Shown piece after piece: positions 1-9,527 of a DNA stretch of 64,000 bases. The notes below the pieces were generated by a model. The model was not told the origin of the DNA. It saw only the letters and a list, made by a program, of their open reading frames with translations, and did not search any database. Made by a program: the position numbers and the translations under genes. The DNA lies in contig JAVHXQ010000004.1 in assembly GCA_031119555.1 (NCBI GenBank), positions 33,168 to 97,167 on the forward strand, read 5' to 3'. Each line of letters opens with the position of its first letter. Within the stretch, counting starts at the first letter, position 1. This stretch comes from Candidatus Dactylopiibacterium sp. (GTDB lineage Bacteria; Pseudomonadota; Gammaproteobacteria; Burkholderiales; Rhodocyclaceae).

Positions 1-1053
1 GTAGAAGCCGCCGATGCCGCCGGCCATGCCGACCAGACCGGTCATGACGCCGATTTCACGCCGGAAGCGCTGCGGCACGAGCTGGAACACCGCGCCGTTG
101 CCCATGCCGAAGGCCAGCATGGCGCCCGTGAAGCCGGCGGCCGCGAGCCACACCGTGGGCAGGCCCAGGCTTACGATGAAGAGGAAGGCGGCGGCGAGCA
201 CGTACATCAGGCTCAGCATGCGGATGCCGCCCAGGCGGTCGGCGAGGTTGCCGCCGATCGGGCGCACGAGGCTGCCCGCGAACACGCAGCCTGCCGTGAA
301 GAAGGCGGCGCTGCGCGCATCGAGGCCGTATTCGGCGTTGAAGTAGATCGTCAGCGAAGAGGCGAGCCCCGAGAAGCCGCCGAAGGTCACCGCGTAGAAG
401 AACATGAACCACCATGCGTCCCCGTCGCGCAGGAGGCCTGCGTAGTCGGCGAAGGATTTCGGCGGCGGGCAGTCGGGCGCGTCGCGGGCGATCAGCAGAT
501 AGATCGCGAACACCACGGCCAGCGGGATCAGCACGATGCCGAACACGTTGTTCCAGCCGCCGTAGGCGATGGCGAGGCTGGGGGCGAAGAGCGCGGCGAG
601 CACGGTGCCCGAGTTGCCCGCGCCGGCGATGCCCATCGCGGTGCCCTGGTGTTCGGGCGGATACCAGCGCGAGGCCAGCGGCAGCGCGACCGCGAAGGAG
701 GCGCCGGCCACGCCGAGGAAGGCGGCGAGGATCATGACCTGGGTATAGGTGTGGATGCCGAAGTGCCAGGCCGTGAAGAGGGCGCCGATCACGATGATCT
801 GGCCGACGATGCCGGCCGCGCGCGGCCGGATCTGATCGACCAGGACGCCCATGACGATGCGCAGGAAAGCGCCGGAGAGCAGCGGCGTGGCCACCATGAG
901 CCCCTTCTGGGCGGGCGTGAGCTGGAGGTCGGCGGCGATCTGCACGCCCAGCGGGCCGAGCAGGACCCACACCATGAAGGCGAGGTCGAAATACAGGAAC
1001 GCGGCCAGCAGCGTGGGCCAGTGTCCGGCTTTGAGGAAGGATTGCTTGTCCAT
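1..1053 (-). CDS. narK: Nitrate/nitrite MFS transporter (NarK/NasA-like), 3' end truncated by window edge
   Basis: Translating from ATG at 1053 (minus) gives MDKQSFLKAGHWPTLLAAFLYFDLAFMVWVLLGPLGVQIAADLQLTPAQKGLMVATPLLSGAFLR..., typical of NarK-type MFS. The ORF runs off the left edge, so it is missing from the ORF track. It lies next to nasST. Confidence 0.8.
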   Translation of the reverse strand, partial: MDKQSFLKAGHWPTLLAAFLYFDLAFMVWVLLGPLGVQIAADLQLTPAQKGLMVATPLLSGAFLRIVMGVLVDQIRPRAAGIVGQIIVIGALFTAWHFGIHTYTQVMILAAFLGVAGASFAVALPLASRWYPPEHQGTAMGIAGAGNSGTVLAALFAPSLAIAYGGWNNVFGIVLIPLAVVFAIYLLIARDAPDCPPPKSFADYAGLLRDGDAWWFMFFYAVTFGGFSGLASSLTIYFNAEYGLDARSAAFFTAGCVFAGSLVRPIGGNLADRLGGIRMLSLMYVLAAAFLFIVSLGLPTVWLAAAGFTGAMLAFGMGNGAVFQLVPQRFRREIGVMTGLVGMAGGIGGFY

Positions 1054-1206
1054 GGTGGCTCCGTCAGGGTTGTGCGCTCGGCAAACCGTGAAGCGGCGAG
1101 GACGGAAGCATCGACCGGGGCGGCGACGAGCTTCACGGCCTTGCATGAGCGGCCGGGGCCGCCTGCATGACGCGTTTGCGCGAAGATCGCCTTTGATCCG
1201 GTCGGG

Positions 1207-1224
1207 GCCGACGACGCTGTCGGC
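1207..1224 (-). promoter_or_regulatory. Candidate ANTAR-target RNA hairpin (hexaloop) in the narK leader
   Basis: Minus-strand RNA GCCGAC-AGCGUC-GUCGGC: 6-bp perfect stem and 6-nt loop with A1 and G4, as in described ANTAR targets. It sits between a sigma54-like promoter and narK. Confidence 0.5.
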
Positions 1225-1265
1225 TCCGTGGGGCTGCCTTGTGGGGCGGCTCCCGCAGAGCTTCT

Positions 1266-1282
1266 AGCAGAAGCCGTGCCAG
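1266..1282 (-). promoter_or_regulatory. Candidate sigma54 (-24/-12) promoter for the narK operon
   Basis: Minus strand CTGGCACGGCTTCTGCT versus consensus YTGGCACGrNNNTTGCW: one mismatch, with GG/GC spacing correct. Confidence 0.55.
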
Positions 1283-1402
1283 GTGTCTTGAATGGCTGAA
1301 AGCCTTATGGAAAGGGCTTTTGCGGCGAAGGCGCGGTTGCCGCGCGATGCGTGCGCCGCACCGCGAATGTGCGGCGCGGGCCGATCTGGTGCGGGCGCGG
1401 CG

Positions 1403-2575
1403 TCAGCGCGCGCGGGGGTCCGCGTGCGGGGGCAGGTAGCGGTCGGGGCGGGAACCATCCCAGACTTCGCCGTCCATGAGCACGCTGCTGCGCAGGGGGC
1501 GCGCCGGCAGGCTCACGCCCAGCGCGCGGGCGGCCTCGGCATACAGATCGGTGCGGTGGATGCTGCGTGCGATCTGCTCATGCTCGACGCGTCCGAGCAT
1601 GCCCCAGCGCTGATGCTGGGCGAGGAACCACATGCCGTCGGAGAGCCAGGGGAAGCTGGCCTCGCCGTCGGCGAAGAACTGCATCGGATGCGCATCCTGC
1701 CACTGGCGGCCGAGGCCGTCTTCGTACTCGCCCAGCATGCGTCCCTGGATCGTGGCGGGCGCGATATCCAGGTGATGCGGCGCGGCGATCAGCCCGGCGG
1801 CCCGCACGCGGTTGGCCGGGCTGGCGTCGAGCCAGCGCGCCGCCTCCAGGACGGCGCAGATCAGGGCGCGCGCGGTGGCGGGGTACTCGCGCGTGAAGCG
1901 GGCGGTCGTGGCGAGCACCTTCTCGGGGTGGTCGGGCCAGATCTGCTGGGACGTGGCCACCGTGAAGCCGACGCCTTCGAGGATCGCATGCTGGTTCCAC
2001 GGCTCGCCCGCGCAGAAGCCGTCCATGTTGCCGCGACGCAGGTTGATGCTCATGTCGGGCGGCGGCACGACGATGCGGTGGATGTCGTGCATCGGATCAA
2101 TGCCATGCGCCGCGAGCCAGTAGTACAGCCACATGGCGTGCGTGCCGGTGGGAAAGGTCTGTGCGAAGGTCGCGCGCTGCGTGGCCTGCGCGAGGTGGCG
2201 GGCAAGGCTCTCACCGTCGCGCACGCCGTGCGCGAGCAGCGTGCGCGACAGCGTGATGGCCTGCCCGTTGCGCGACAGCGCGATGAGGATGTTCATGGCT
2301 TCCTGCACGCCGCCCAGGCCGGTGTGGATGCCATAGACCTGCCCGTACAGCGCCTGCGAGGCGTGCAGCTCGCCCGCGACCAGGCGGTCGCGCACCGCGG
2401 CCCACGAGGCCTGGCGCTCGGGCACGATGCGCAGCCCGTAGCGGCGGTCGAAGCCGAGTTCCGCCGCCATGATGAGCGACGCGCAGTCGGTGAGCGGAAT
2501 GTAGCCGACGCGGACTTCCTCCAGCTCGGGGCGGTCGGAACCTTCGACGCGGGCGGACGGGGGCTGGGTACTCAT
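1403..2575 (-). CDS. nasS: NasS-like nitrate sensor (CmpA/NrtA-family periplasmic-binding-like protein without obvious signal peptide)
   Basis: 390-aa ORF (VRVGYIPLTDCASLIMAAELGFDRRYGLRIV..., NLRRGNMDGFCAGEPWNQ). Adjacent to an ANTAR regulator. Confidence 0.8.
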   Translation of the reverse strand: MSTQPPSARVEGSDRPELEEVRVGYIPLTDCASLIMAAELGFDRRYGLRIVPERQASWAAVRDRLVAGELHASQALYGQVYGIHTGLGGVQEAMNILIALSRNGQAITLSRTLLAHGVRDGESLARHLAQATQRATFAQTFPTGTHAMWLYYWLAAHGIDPMHDIHRIVVPPPDMSINLRRGNMDGFCAGEPWNQHAILEGVGFTVATSQQIWPDHPEKVLATTARFTREYPATARALICAVLEAARWLDASPANRVRAAGLIAAPHHLDIAPATIQGRMLGEYEDGLGRQWQDAHPMQFFADGEASFPWLSDGMWFLAQHQRWGMLGRVEHEQIARSIHRTDLYAEAARALGVSLPARPLRSSVLMDGEVWDGSRPDRYLPPHADPRAR

Positions 2576-2699
2576 GCGGTGTTCTTTCGCGACCGCCCGG
2601 GGGCGGAGGGTGACAGGGCGTCATCATGACGGCTGCGCGCGCTCCGTGACGGCGGAGCCGCCGGGAGGGCGTCCGCGCGGGTCCGATGTGATGCTTTTG

Positions 2700-3287
2700 T
2701 CATGAATTTTCCCCCAGCAGCAGATCGGCCGCCGCGATGAGCTGCTCCGCCACGTCGTGGATGCGACGGCCGCGCTCCATCGCCATCTTGCGCAGGGCGT
2801 GATAGGCCTCGTCCTCGCTCATGTGGCGGGATTTCATGAGCAGACCCTTGGCACGCTCGACGAGGACGCGCTCGGAGAGCTTGCGCTGCGCTTCGTCGCG
2901 CTCGCGACGCACGGTCTGGAAAGCCTCGAAGCTCGCGGTGGCGGTCTTCAGCAGCGGCGCGAGGCGTTCCGGGCTCAGGCCGTCGACCACGTACGAGGAC
3001 ACGCCCGCGCGCAGGGCGCGGCGGATCACGTCGTCGTCGTCGTCGCCCGCGAACATCAGGACGGGGCGCGGCAGGTTGCGGTCGAGCGCGGCGAGGTTCT
3101 CCAGCGTGTCGCGGCTGGGCGAATCGGTGTGGATCAGCAGCACGTCGGGCTGCAGCTGCTGCACGCGTTCGTGCAGGGCCAGCGCGTCGGGCAGCACCGC
3201 GGCCACCATGTGACCGGCGCGCGTGAGGGCTTCACAGATCTCCAGCGCGCGTTCGCGGATTTCGTCGATGACCAGAACCTTGAGCAT
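2700..3287 (-). CDS. nasT: NasT-like ANTAR-domain response regulator/antiterminator
   Basis: MLKVLVIDEIRERALEICEAL... receiver-like N-terminus and ERAKGLLMKSRHMSEDEAYHALRKMAMERGRRIHDVAEQLI ANTAR signature. Start taken at 3287 rather than the longer ORF start. Confidence 0.85.
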   Translation of the reverse strand: MLKVLVIDEIRERALEICEALTRAGHMVAAVLPDALALHERVQQLQPDVLLIHTDSPSRDTLENLAALDRNLPRPVLMFAGDDDDDVIRRALRAGVSSYVVDGLSPERLAPLLKTATASFEAFQTVRRERDEAQRKLSERVLVERAKGLLMKSRHMSEDEAYHALRKMAMERGRRIHDVAEQLIAAADLLLGENS

Positions 3288-3366
3288 GGGGGCGGAAGGT
3301 GGGGCAGGCGTGGAAAGGAAAAGCCGGCGCCAAGAGTATGCCGTCCGCGGCGTTCTTGTCATGGTC

Positions 3367-3396
3367 TTGCGGTGCGAGGCGCGTCTGGGCTAGAAT
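3367..3396 (+). promoter_or_regulatory. Candidate sigma70 promoter for rpsF operon
   Basis: TTGCGG - 18 nt - TAGAAT, about 65 nt upstream of rpsF. Confidence 0.45.
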
Positions 3397-3461
3397 CCGC
3401 GGTTCCCTTGCTCCACCGGTACGCATGCCGGGGAGCTGTTTTCAACCCGTAAGGAGTCCGC

Positions 3462-3851
3462 ATGCGACATTACGAAATCGTTTTCATCGTCCATCCGGAT
3501 CAGAGCGAGCAGGTGCCCGCGATGATCGAGCGCTACAAGTCCCTCGTGGCTTCGCGCAATGGCCAGATCCATCGTCTGGAAGACTGGGGCCGCCGTCAGC
3601 TGGCTTACCCGATCCAGAAGATCCACAAGGCTCACTACGTTCTGATGAACATCGAAGTCGATCAGCCGACCATCGATGAAATCGAACACGCCTTCAAGTT
3701 CAACGACGCCGTGCTGCGCCACCTCACCATCAAGACGAAGAAGGCCGTGACCGCTCCGTCGCCGATGATGAAGGAAGAAAAGTCGCGCTCGCTGACCCCC
3801 GCCGCCGCTGAAGAAGCCAAGCCCGCCGAAGGCGCCGCTTCGCAGGCCTGA
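3462..3851 (+). CDS. rpsF: 30S ribosomal protein S6
   Basis: [25 protein letters not shown]...; operon context. Confidence 0.97.
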   Translation: MRHYEIVFIVHPDQSEQVPAMIERYKSLVASRNGQIHRLEDWGRRQLAYPIQKIHKAHYVLMNIEVDQPTIDEIEHAFKFNDAVLRHLTIKTKKAVTAPSPMMKEEKSRSLTPAAAEEAKPAEGAASQA

Positions 3852-4165
3852 TGGGCGTTGCGGAAGACAACACGGTCCGCCTTTGCGGCGTGATCGTCGC
3901 ACGGGAAGCCCTGCGATGGACACCCGCCCGGGTGCCGGTGCTGGAAATGCGCATCGAGCACCAGTCCCGGCAGATGGAAGCCGGAGCGGAACGCGAGGTC
4001 TTCTGCGAACTCAAGGTCAGGGCCATCGGCCCCGCAGCACAGCAGATCGAGGTCGTGGCACTGGGCAGCCGCCTGGCGATGGAAGGATTCCTCGCCGCGC
4101 GCAGCGCCCGCAACCGGGCACCGGTGCTGCACATCAGAACATTTGAATTGTTGGAAGGAAATTGA
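3851..4165 (+). CDS. priB: Primosomal replication protein N
   Basis: Position between rpsF and rpsR; OB-fold-like sequence [39 protein letters not shown]. Confidence 0.9.
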   Translation: MGVAEDNTVRLCGVIVAREALRWTPARVPVLEMRIEHQSRQMEAGAEREVFCELKVRAIGPAAQQIEVVALGSRLAMEGFLAARSARNRAPVLHIRTFELLEGN

Positions 4166-4167
4166 TC

Positions 4168-4443
4168 ATGGCATTCAGGCCTGCAAAGAAGGACGACAAG
4201 AAGGGCGGCAACCGTGGTGGTGGTCTGTTCAAGCGTCGCAAGTTCTGCCGTTTCTCGGCGGAAAAGATCGAAGAGATCGATTACAAGGACATCGAGATCC
4301 TGAAGGATTTCGTGACCGAACACGGCAAGATCATGCCGGCCCGCATCACCGGCACCAAGGCCGGCTATCAGCGTCAACTGTCGACCGCCATCAAGCGCGC
4401 CCGTTTCCTGGCGCTGATGCCGTACACCGACCTGCACCAGTAA
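4168..4443 (+). CDS. rpsR: 30S ribosomal protein S18
   Basis: [41 protein letters not shown]. Confidence 0.96.
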   Translation: MAFRPAKKDDKKGGNRGGGLFKRRKFCRFSAEKIEEIDYKDIEILKDFVTEHGKIMPARITGTKAGYQRQLSTAIKRARFLALMPYTDLHQ

Positions 4444-4458
4444 TCCGGGGGATACACG

Positions 4459-4908
4459 ATGCAAATCATTCTGCTTGAAAAAGTTGTGAACCTCGGCAAC
4501 CTGGGCGACGTGGTCAACGTGAAGGAAGGCTACGCCCGTAACTTCCTGATCCCGACCGGCCGTGCCAAGCGCGCCACCTCGGCCAACCTGGCCGAATTCG
4601 AAGCCCGCCGCGTCGAGCTCGAGAAGGTTGCCGCCGAGAAGCTGGCCGCTGCTCAGCAAGCCGCGACCAAGGTCGAAGGCCTGACCGTTCAGCTGGTCCG
4701 CAAGGCCGGCGTGGATGGCCGCCTGTTCGGCTCCGTGACCAACGGCGACATCGCCGAAGCGCTGGTGGCCCTGGGCCATCCGGTCGAGAAGGCCGGCGTG
4801 CGTCTGCCCAACGGCCCGATCAAGCTCGTTGGCGACAACGCGATCGAAATCGCGCTGCACACCGACGTGCTCGCCAACATCACGGTTTCCGTGCTGGGCG
4901 AACACTGA
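4459..4908 (+). CDS. rplI: 50S ribosomal protein L9
   Basis: [32 protein letters not shown]. Confidence 0.98.
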   Translation: MQIILLEKVVNLGNLGDVVNVKEGYARNFLIPTGRAKRATSANLAEFEARRVELEKVAAEKLAAAQQAATKVEGLTVQLVRKAGVDGRLFGSVTNGDIAEALVALGHPVEKAGVRLPNGPIKLVGDNAIEIALHTDVLANITVSVLGEH

Positions 4909-4943
4909 TCCACGACGCCTGCGGGCGTCTGCGGGTCAAACAG

Positions 4944-4974
4944 AAGGCCGCGTCGTGAGACGCGGCCTTTTTGT
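4944..4974 (+). terminator. Rho-independent terminator after rplI
   Basis: GGCCGCGTC-GTGA-GACGCGGCC followed by TTTTTGTT. Confidence 0.85.
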
Positions 4975-5002
4975 TGCCCGCGAGCTGCGGCGGGCTTCGC
5001 GC

Positions 5003-5737
5003 TCAGGGGGTGGCGGGGCCTTCGAAGAGGCGGCGGCGGGCGTTGCCGAGGTGAAAGCGCATGGCCTCGGCGGCGTCGACCGACGAGCCTTTCTCGATGG
5101 CCATGAGGATCTCGCGGTGTTCGATCTGCACGCGCTCGCGCCAGATGCGTTCGCGTTCGAGCGAGAGGTTCAGCGCAAGACGCATGCCGACCTTGACCTG
5201 TTCGAAGATGAGTTCCAGCGCGGTCACGAAGAACATGTTCTGCGAGGCGCGGGCGATCGCAAGGTGAAAGTGCAGGTCCTGCTCGACGTACTCAGCGTTG
5301 TCGTCGCGCAGGCGTGCCCGTTCCATGGCTTCGAAGCAGCGGCGGATTTCCTCGATGTCGCGCGGTGTGCGCAGATCGGCCGCCAGCGCCGCGCCCGGCG
5401 CTTCGATGGCGAGGCGGAAAGCGAAGCAGCGCTGCACGTCGGCGATGCTTTCGATGGGGGCGAAGCGCTTGATGTTGCGGTCGGGCCGGCGCAGCACGTA
5501 GCTGCCGGAACCGCGCCGCGACGTGATCAGCCCGTCCAGCCGCAGGCGCGAGAGGGCCTCGCGCACCGTGGGACGGGAGACGCCATACAGCGTGGCAAGC
5601 TCGGTTTCCGTGGGCAGGCGGGCGTTCTCGCCGAACTCGCCGCTGGACATGGCCTCGATGATGCCGGTGTAGACCGCATCGACGCGGTTGTTGGTGACGA
5701 GGCGGGAAGATCTCTTGGCCGGGCTAGGGTTTTCCAT
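5003..5737 (-). CDS. GntR-family (FadR/FCD subfamily) transcriptional regulator
   Basis: wHTH LPTETELATLYGVSRPTVREALSRLRLDGLITSRRGSGSYV plus FCD-like C-terminus (HFHLAIARASQN). Confidence 0.9.
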   Translation of the reverse strand: MENPSPAKRSSRLVTNNRVDAVYTGIIEAMSSGEFGENARLPTETELATLYGVSRPTVREALSRLRLDGLITSRRGSGSYVLRRPDRNIKRFAPIESIADVQRCFAFRLAIEAPGAALAADLRTPRDIEEIRRCFEAMERARLRDDNAEYVEQDLHFHLAIARASQNMFFVTALELIFEQVKVGMRLALNLSLERERIWRERVQIEHREILMAIEKGSSVDAAEAMRFHLGNARRRLFEGPATP

Positions 5738-5809
5738 CTGGCGTGGCTTCCTTGATATGCCTGACTGCTGCAGGGGCGGCAGGGTGGCCGCCGCCCCGGG
5801 GCCGGTCCA

Positions 5810-6511
5810 TCAGGTGGCCGTGCGGCTGCGGTGCAGCATCAGCTTGCCGATGGCCAGCACGAGCAGCGCACCCGCGATGCCGAAGCCCAGGCGTGCCGTT
5901 TCCGTGTTGGGAATGACGTTCGCCAGACCCGGATCGGTCTGCACCATGTGGCCCGCGATCCAGCCCAGCAGCATGGCGCCCAGCGTGATCACGATGGGGA
6001 GCCTGTCCATGAGCTTGATGACGAGCTGGCTGCCGTACACGATGATGGGAATGCTCACGATCAGGCCGAACACGACGAGGATGATCTGGTGCTGCTCACC
6101 CGCGCCCTGGGCCGCGCCCGCGATGGCGATCACGTTGTCCAGGCTCATCACGAAGTCGGCGACGATGATGGTCTTGATCGCGGCGAGGAGGCGGTCGCTG
6201 GCGGCGACTTCATGGCCTTCGTCGCTCTCGGGCTTGAGGAGCTTCACGCCGATCCAGAGCAGCAGCACGCCGCCGGCGAGCTTGAGGAAGGGGATCGCGA
6301 GCAGCTGCAGCGCGAAGAAGATCAGCAGCACGCGCAGCACGATGGCGCCCACGGTGCCCCAGATGATGCCCTTGAAACGCTGGTTGGCCGGCAGCTTGCG
6401 ACAGGCCATGGCGATGACGACCGCATTGTCGCCGCCCAGCAGGATGTCGATCATGATGATCTGGGCGACGGCCGTCCAGAAATGCGGGGTGAGAAGTTCG
6501 CTGAATTCCAT
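5810..6511 (-). CDS. TerC family integral membrane protein
   Basis: IIMIDILLGGDNAVVIAMACRKLP ... VMSLDNVIAIAGAAQG TerC signatures. Confidence 0.88.
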   Translation of the reverse strand: MEFSELLTPHFWTAVAQIIMIDILLGGDNAVVIAMACRKLPANQRFKGIIWGTVGAIVLRVLLIFFALQLLAIPFLKLAGGVLLLWIGVKLLKPESDEGHEVAASDRLLAAIKTIIVADFVMSLDNVIAIAGAAQGAGEQHQIILVVFGLIVSIPIIVYGSQLVIKLMDRLPIVITLGAMLLGWIAGHMVQTDPGLANVIPNTETARLGFGIAGALLVLAIGKLMLHRSRTAT

Positions 6512-6579
6512 GGGAAGAGATTCCGAAAAGCGGGGAGGCGCCGCGGGCGCGCCTCAAGGGCGCAGCCCCGCAGCGACAC

Positions 6580-6607
6580 GGCCGGCAACCGCGCTGCGGT
6601 GCCGGCC
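6580..6607 (-). repeat. Strong inverted repeat between dctM and terC
   Basis: GGCCGGCA-A-CCGC-GCT-GCGG-TGCCGGCC: 12 bp with a single bulged base, no T tract. Confidence 0.6.
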
Positions 6608-6619
6608 GATGAGGCTGGA

Positions 6620-7900
6620 TCAGTGGAAGAGGTTGGGCAGGGTCATCGACACGGCCGGGATGAAGGTCACGGCAAACATTGTCAGGGCGAGGGCCAGATA
6701 GAATGGCCAGATCGTCCGCATGACCTTCTCGACCGAGATCTCCGCGATCGCGCATCCGATGAACTGCGTAGTGCCCACCGGCGGAGTGTTCAGGCCGAGT
6801 GCGCAGTTGAGCAGGATCATGATGCCGAACTGGGTCGGGTCCATGCCGTACTTCATCGCGATCGGCAGGAAGATCGGCGTGCACACGAGGATCGTCGGTG
6901 CCATGTCGAGGAAGGTGCCGAGCAGGAAGAGGATGACGTTGATCATCAGGAAGATGATCCACGGATTCTCCGAGATGCTCGCCAGCGCCTGGCCGGTCAG
7001 TTCAGCGATCTGGTAGTAGGCGATGAAGTAGCCGAAGGTCGCCGAAATACCGATCAGCGCGAGCACCACGCCCGTCTTCTTCACGGCGTGCGCCAGGGCT
7101 GCCACGAATTGCGGGAAGGTCAGGCTGCGATAGACCAGCACCGTCAGGCACAAGGCATACAGCACGGCGATGGAGGCCGACTCGGTGGCGGTGAAGACAC
7201 CCGACAGGATGCCGGAGACGATGATCACCACCACGAAGAGCCCCGGGAACGCCGCTGCCGCGGTGCGGCCGACAGCGGGCCAGCCGGGGAACACGCCGCG
7301 GCCATAACCGCGCTTGACGGCCATGTAATAGGCTGCGCCCAGGTTGCAGACCATCAGGATCGCCGCCGGCACGATGCCCGCGAGGATCAGCGAGGTCACG
7401 GAAGCCATGCCGCCGCACGCCAGCGTGTAGATGATGATGTTGTGCGAGGTGGGCATCAGCGCGCCGACCAGCGAGGCGTGCGTGGTGACGTTCACCGCGT
7501 AGTCCGCGTCGTAGCCTTCACGCTTCATCGCGGGGATCAGCACGCCGCCCATCGCGGACACGTCCGCCACCGGGGAGCCCGACACGCCGCCGAACAGCGT
7601 GCAGGCCACGACGTTGCTCATGCCCAGACCGCCGCGCCAGTGGCCGACCATTGCCTTGGCGAAATTCACGATGCGGTCGGCGATGCCGCCCAGCAGCATC
7701 AGCTCGCCGGCGAAGATGAAGAAGGGGATCGCCAGGAAAGTGAAGACCTGCATGCCGCCCGTCATCTTCTGGAAGACGACTGCCATCGGCAGGCCTTCAT
7801 AGAGGATGGTGGCGACGGCCGACAGACCGATGGCGAACATGACCGGCACGCCGATGATCAGCGCGCCCATGAATACTGCGGAAAGAATGATCAGTGCCAT
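6620..7900 (-). CDS. dctM: TRAP transporter large permease (DctM)
   Basis: 426 aa, MALIILSAVFMGALIIGVPVMFAIGLSAVATILYEGLPMAVV; DctM-type. Confidence 0.92.
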   Translation of the reverse strand: MALIILSAVFMGALIIGVPVMFAIGLSAVATILYEGLPMAVVFQKMTGGMQVFTFLAIPFFIFAGELMLLGGIADRIVNFAKAMVGHWRGGLGMSNVVACTLFGGVSGSPVADVSAMGGVLIPAMKREGYDADYAVNVTTHASLVGALMPTSHNIIIYTLACGGMASVTSLILAGIVPAAILMVCNLGAAYYMAVKRGYGRGVFPGWPAVGRTAAAAFPGLFVVVIIVSGILSGVFTATESASIAVLYALCLTVLVYRSLTFPQFVAALAHAVKKTGVVLALIGISATFGYFIAYYQIAELTGQALASISENPWIIFLMINVILFLLGTFLDMAPTILVCTPIFLPIAMKYGMDPTQFGIMILLNCALGLNTPPVGTTQFIGCAIAEISVEKVMRTIWPFYLALALTMFAVTFIPAVSMTLPNLFH

Positions 7901-8379
7901 GCTTGTTCAACCTCGGTGCCCTTGACCAGCGCGATGATGTGTTCGATCGAGAAAAGAAAGATGAGCGCGCCAGCGATCGTGATCGGGACGTTGTAGAGGC
8001 CCTCGGGAAGGCCCAGGGTGGGGATCTTGTAGTCCATGGCGTTGCGGGCCAGGACCGAGCCGTTGTACGACATGCAGGCGCCAAAGCCCGCCACCACGGC
8101 ATGAATGAAGATTTCCAGCCACTTCTTGTACGGCTGCGGGCAGATCGCCAGCAGGGATTCCATGCCGATGTGGCCGGCGTCACGCACGCCGACGGCGGTA
8201 CCGAGCATGGTCACGAACAGCACCAGCAGCAGCGCGAGCGCTTCCGCCCAGGTGGGGGTGTCGTTGAGCACGTAGCGACCGAATACCTGATAGAGCACGC
8301 ACAGGATCACCAGGCCCAGGCCGGCGGTCGCGATCATCAGACAAAACTTAGAGAGTGCTGCGCAGATTCTTGTGTACAT
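7891..8379 (-). CDS. dctQ: TRAP transporter small permease (DctQ)
   Basis: 162-aa membrane protein overlapping dctM by 10 nt; YQVFGRYVLNDTPTWAEALALLLVLFVTMLG. Confidence 0.9.
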   Translation of the reverse strand: MYTRICAALSKFCLMIATAGLGLVILCVLYQVFGRYVLNDTPTWAEALALLLVLFVTMLGTAVGVRDAGHIGMESLLAICPQPYKKWLEIFIHAVVAGFGACMSYNGSVLARNAMDYKIPTLGLPEGLYNVPITIAGALIFLFSIEHIIALVKGTEVEQAWH

Positions 8380-8457
8380 ATCTGCGGGGTCCTTCCTGCG
8401 AGATGAGACAGAAACCCGGCCGAAGCCATCTCCGGCCGGGCTGTGAGGCTGACGGAC

Positions 8458-9435
8458 TTACTTGACGTCCTGGATGCGCTTGACCAGATCCTTCATGTGC
8501 GGCGTGGTGATGAACTTGGCATACACCGGCACCATCGCGTCCTGGAAGGGCTTCTTGTCGACTTCGACGATCGTCGAGCCGGCCTTGCGCACGATGCCTT
8601 CCGACACCTTCTCGCGTTCAGCCCAGAGCTTGCGCTGCACGGTCGTCGATTCCTTGGCGGCATCGGCGATCAGCTTCTGGTCGGCGGGCGAGAGCTTGTC
8701 CCAGATGACCTTCGAGAAGATCACGATTTCCGGGTTCATGAGGTGCTCGGTGCGGCTGTAGAACTTGGCCGATTCAAAGTGCTTGGAGCTTTCGTACGAC
8801 GGCCAGTTGTTTTCGGCCGCGTCGATCAGGCCGGTACGCAGGCCGACATACACTTCACCCATGGGCATCGGCGACGGGTTGGCACCCATGGCCTGGGCCA
8901 TCGCCACCATCAGGTCGGACTGCTGCACGCGCAGCTTCAGGCCCTTGGTGTCGGCCAGCGTCTTGATGGCCTTCTTGGCGTAGATCGAGCGGGTGCCCGA
9001 ATCGTAATAGGCCAGGCCGATGTAGCCCTTGGCGTTGCAGGAGGAGAGGATTTCCTGGCCGGCCGCGCTGTCCAGGGCCTTGTGCAGGTGGTCGGTGGAG
9101 CGGAACAGGAAGGGCAGGCTGGGGACCAGCGTTTCCTCACAGATGTTGTTCATGAGGTTCAGCGGCACGCGCGCCATGGCCAGCGCGCCGAGCTTGACCT
9201 GCTCGATGACTTCCTTTTCCGTACCCAGGGTGCCGTTCGGGTATACCTTCAGGTCGATGCGACCGTTGCTGCGCTTGGCGAGGTTCTCGCTCATGGAACG
9301 CAGGGCCTTGGTGTTCGGATAGTCCTCACCCCAGATTTCCGAAACCTTGAGTTCGACCTTTTGCTGCGCGATGGCGCCGGACATGAAGCCGGCTGCCAGC
9401 AGCGAAAGCACAATCTTCGAGATAGATGACCGCAT
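8458..9435 (-). CDS. dctP: TRAP transporter substrate-binding protein (DctP)
   Basis: Signal peptide and GEVYVGLRTGLIDAAENNWPSYESSKHFE, typical DctP. Confidence 0.93.
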   Translation of the reverse strand: MRSSISKIVLSLLAAGFMSGAIAQQKVELKVSEIWGEDYPNTKALRSMSENLAKRSNGRIDLKVYPNGTLGTEKEVIEQVKLGALAMARVPLNLMNNICEETLVPSLPFLFRSTDHLHKALDSAAGQEILSSCNAKGYIGLAYYDSGTRSIYAKKAIKTLADTKGLKLRVQQSDLMVAMAQAMGANPSPMPMGEVYVGLRTGLIDAAENNWPSYESSKHFESAKFYSRTEHLMNPEIVIFSKVIWDKLSPADQKLIADAAKESTTVQRKLWAEREKVSEGIVRKAGSTIVEVDKKPFQDAMVPVYAKFITTPHMKDLVKRIQDVK

Positions 9436-9516
9436 CGTATGTGTCTCCTGTTACTACCTGTCTGTGATGGGACAGCGTGGCTGTCGCGAGGCCGCTGCCA
9501 TACAGGACTCGTCTCG

Positions 9517-9527
9517 TTGTATGACAA
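9517..9527. promoter_or_regulatory. Candidate GntR/FadR-type operator TTGTATGACAA
   Basis: Palindrome TTGT-ATG-ACAA 82 bp upstream of dctP. Confidence 0.4.

Noticed and set aside
5831-7996. 721-aa plus-strand ORF
   Set aside because: Antisense shadow of terC and dctM. Low-complexity H/D/R/E-rich sequence typical of the complementary frame in high-GC coding DNA.
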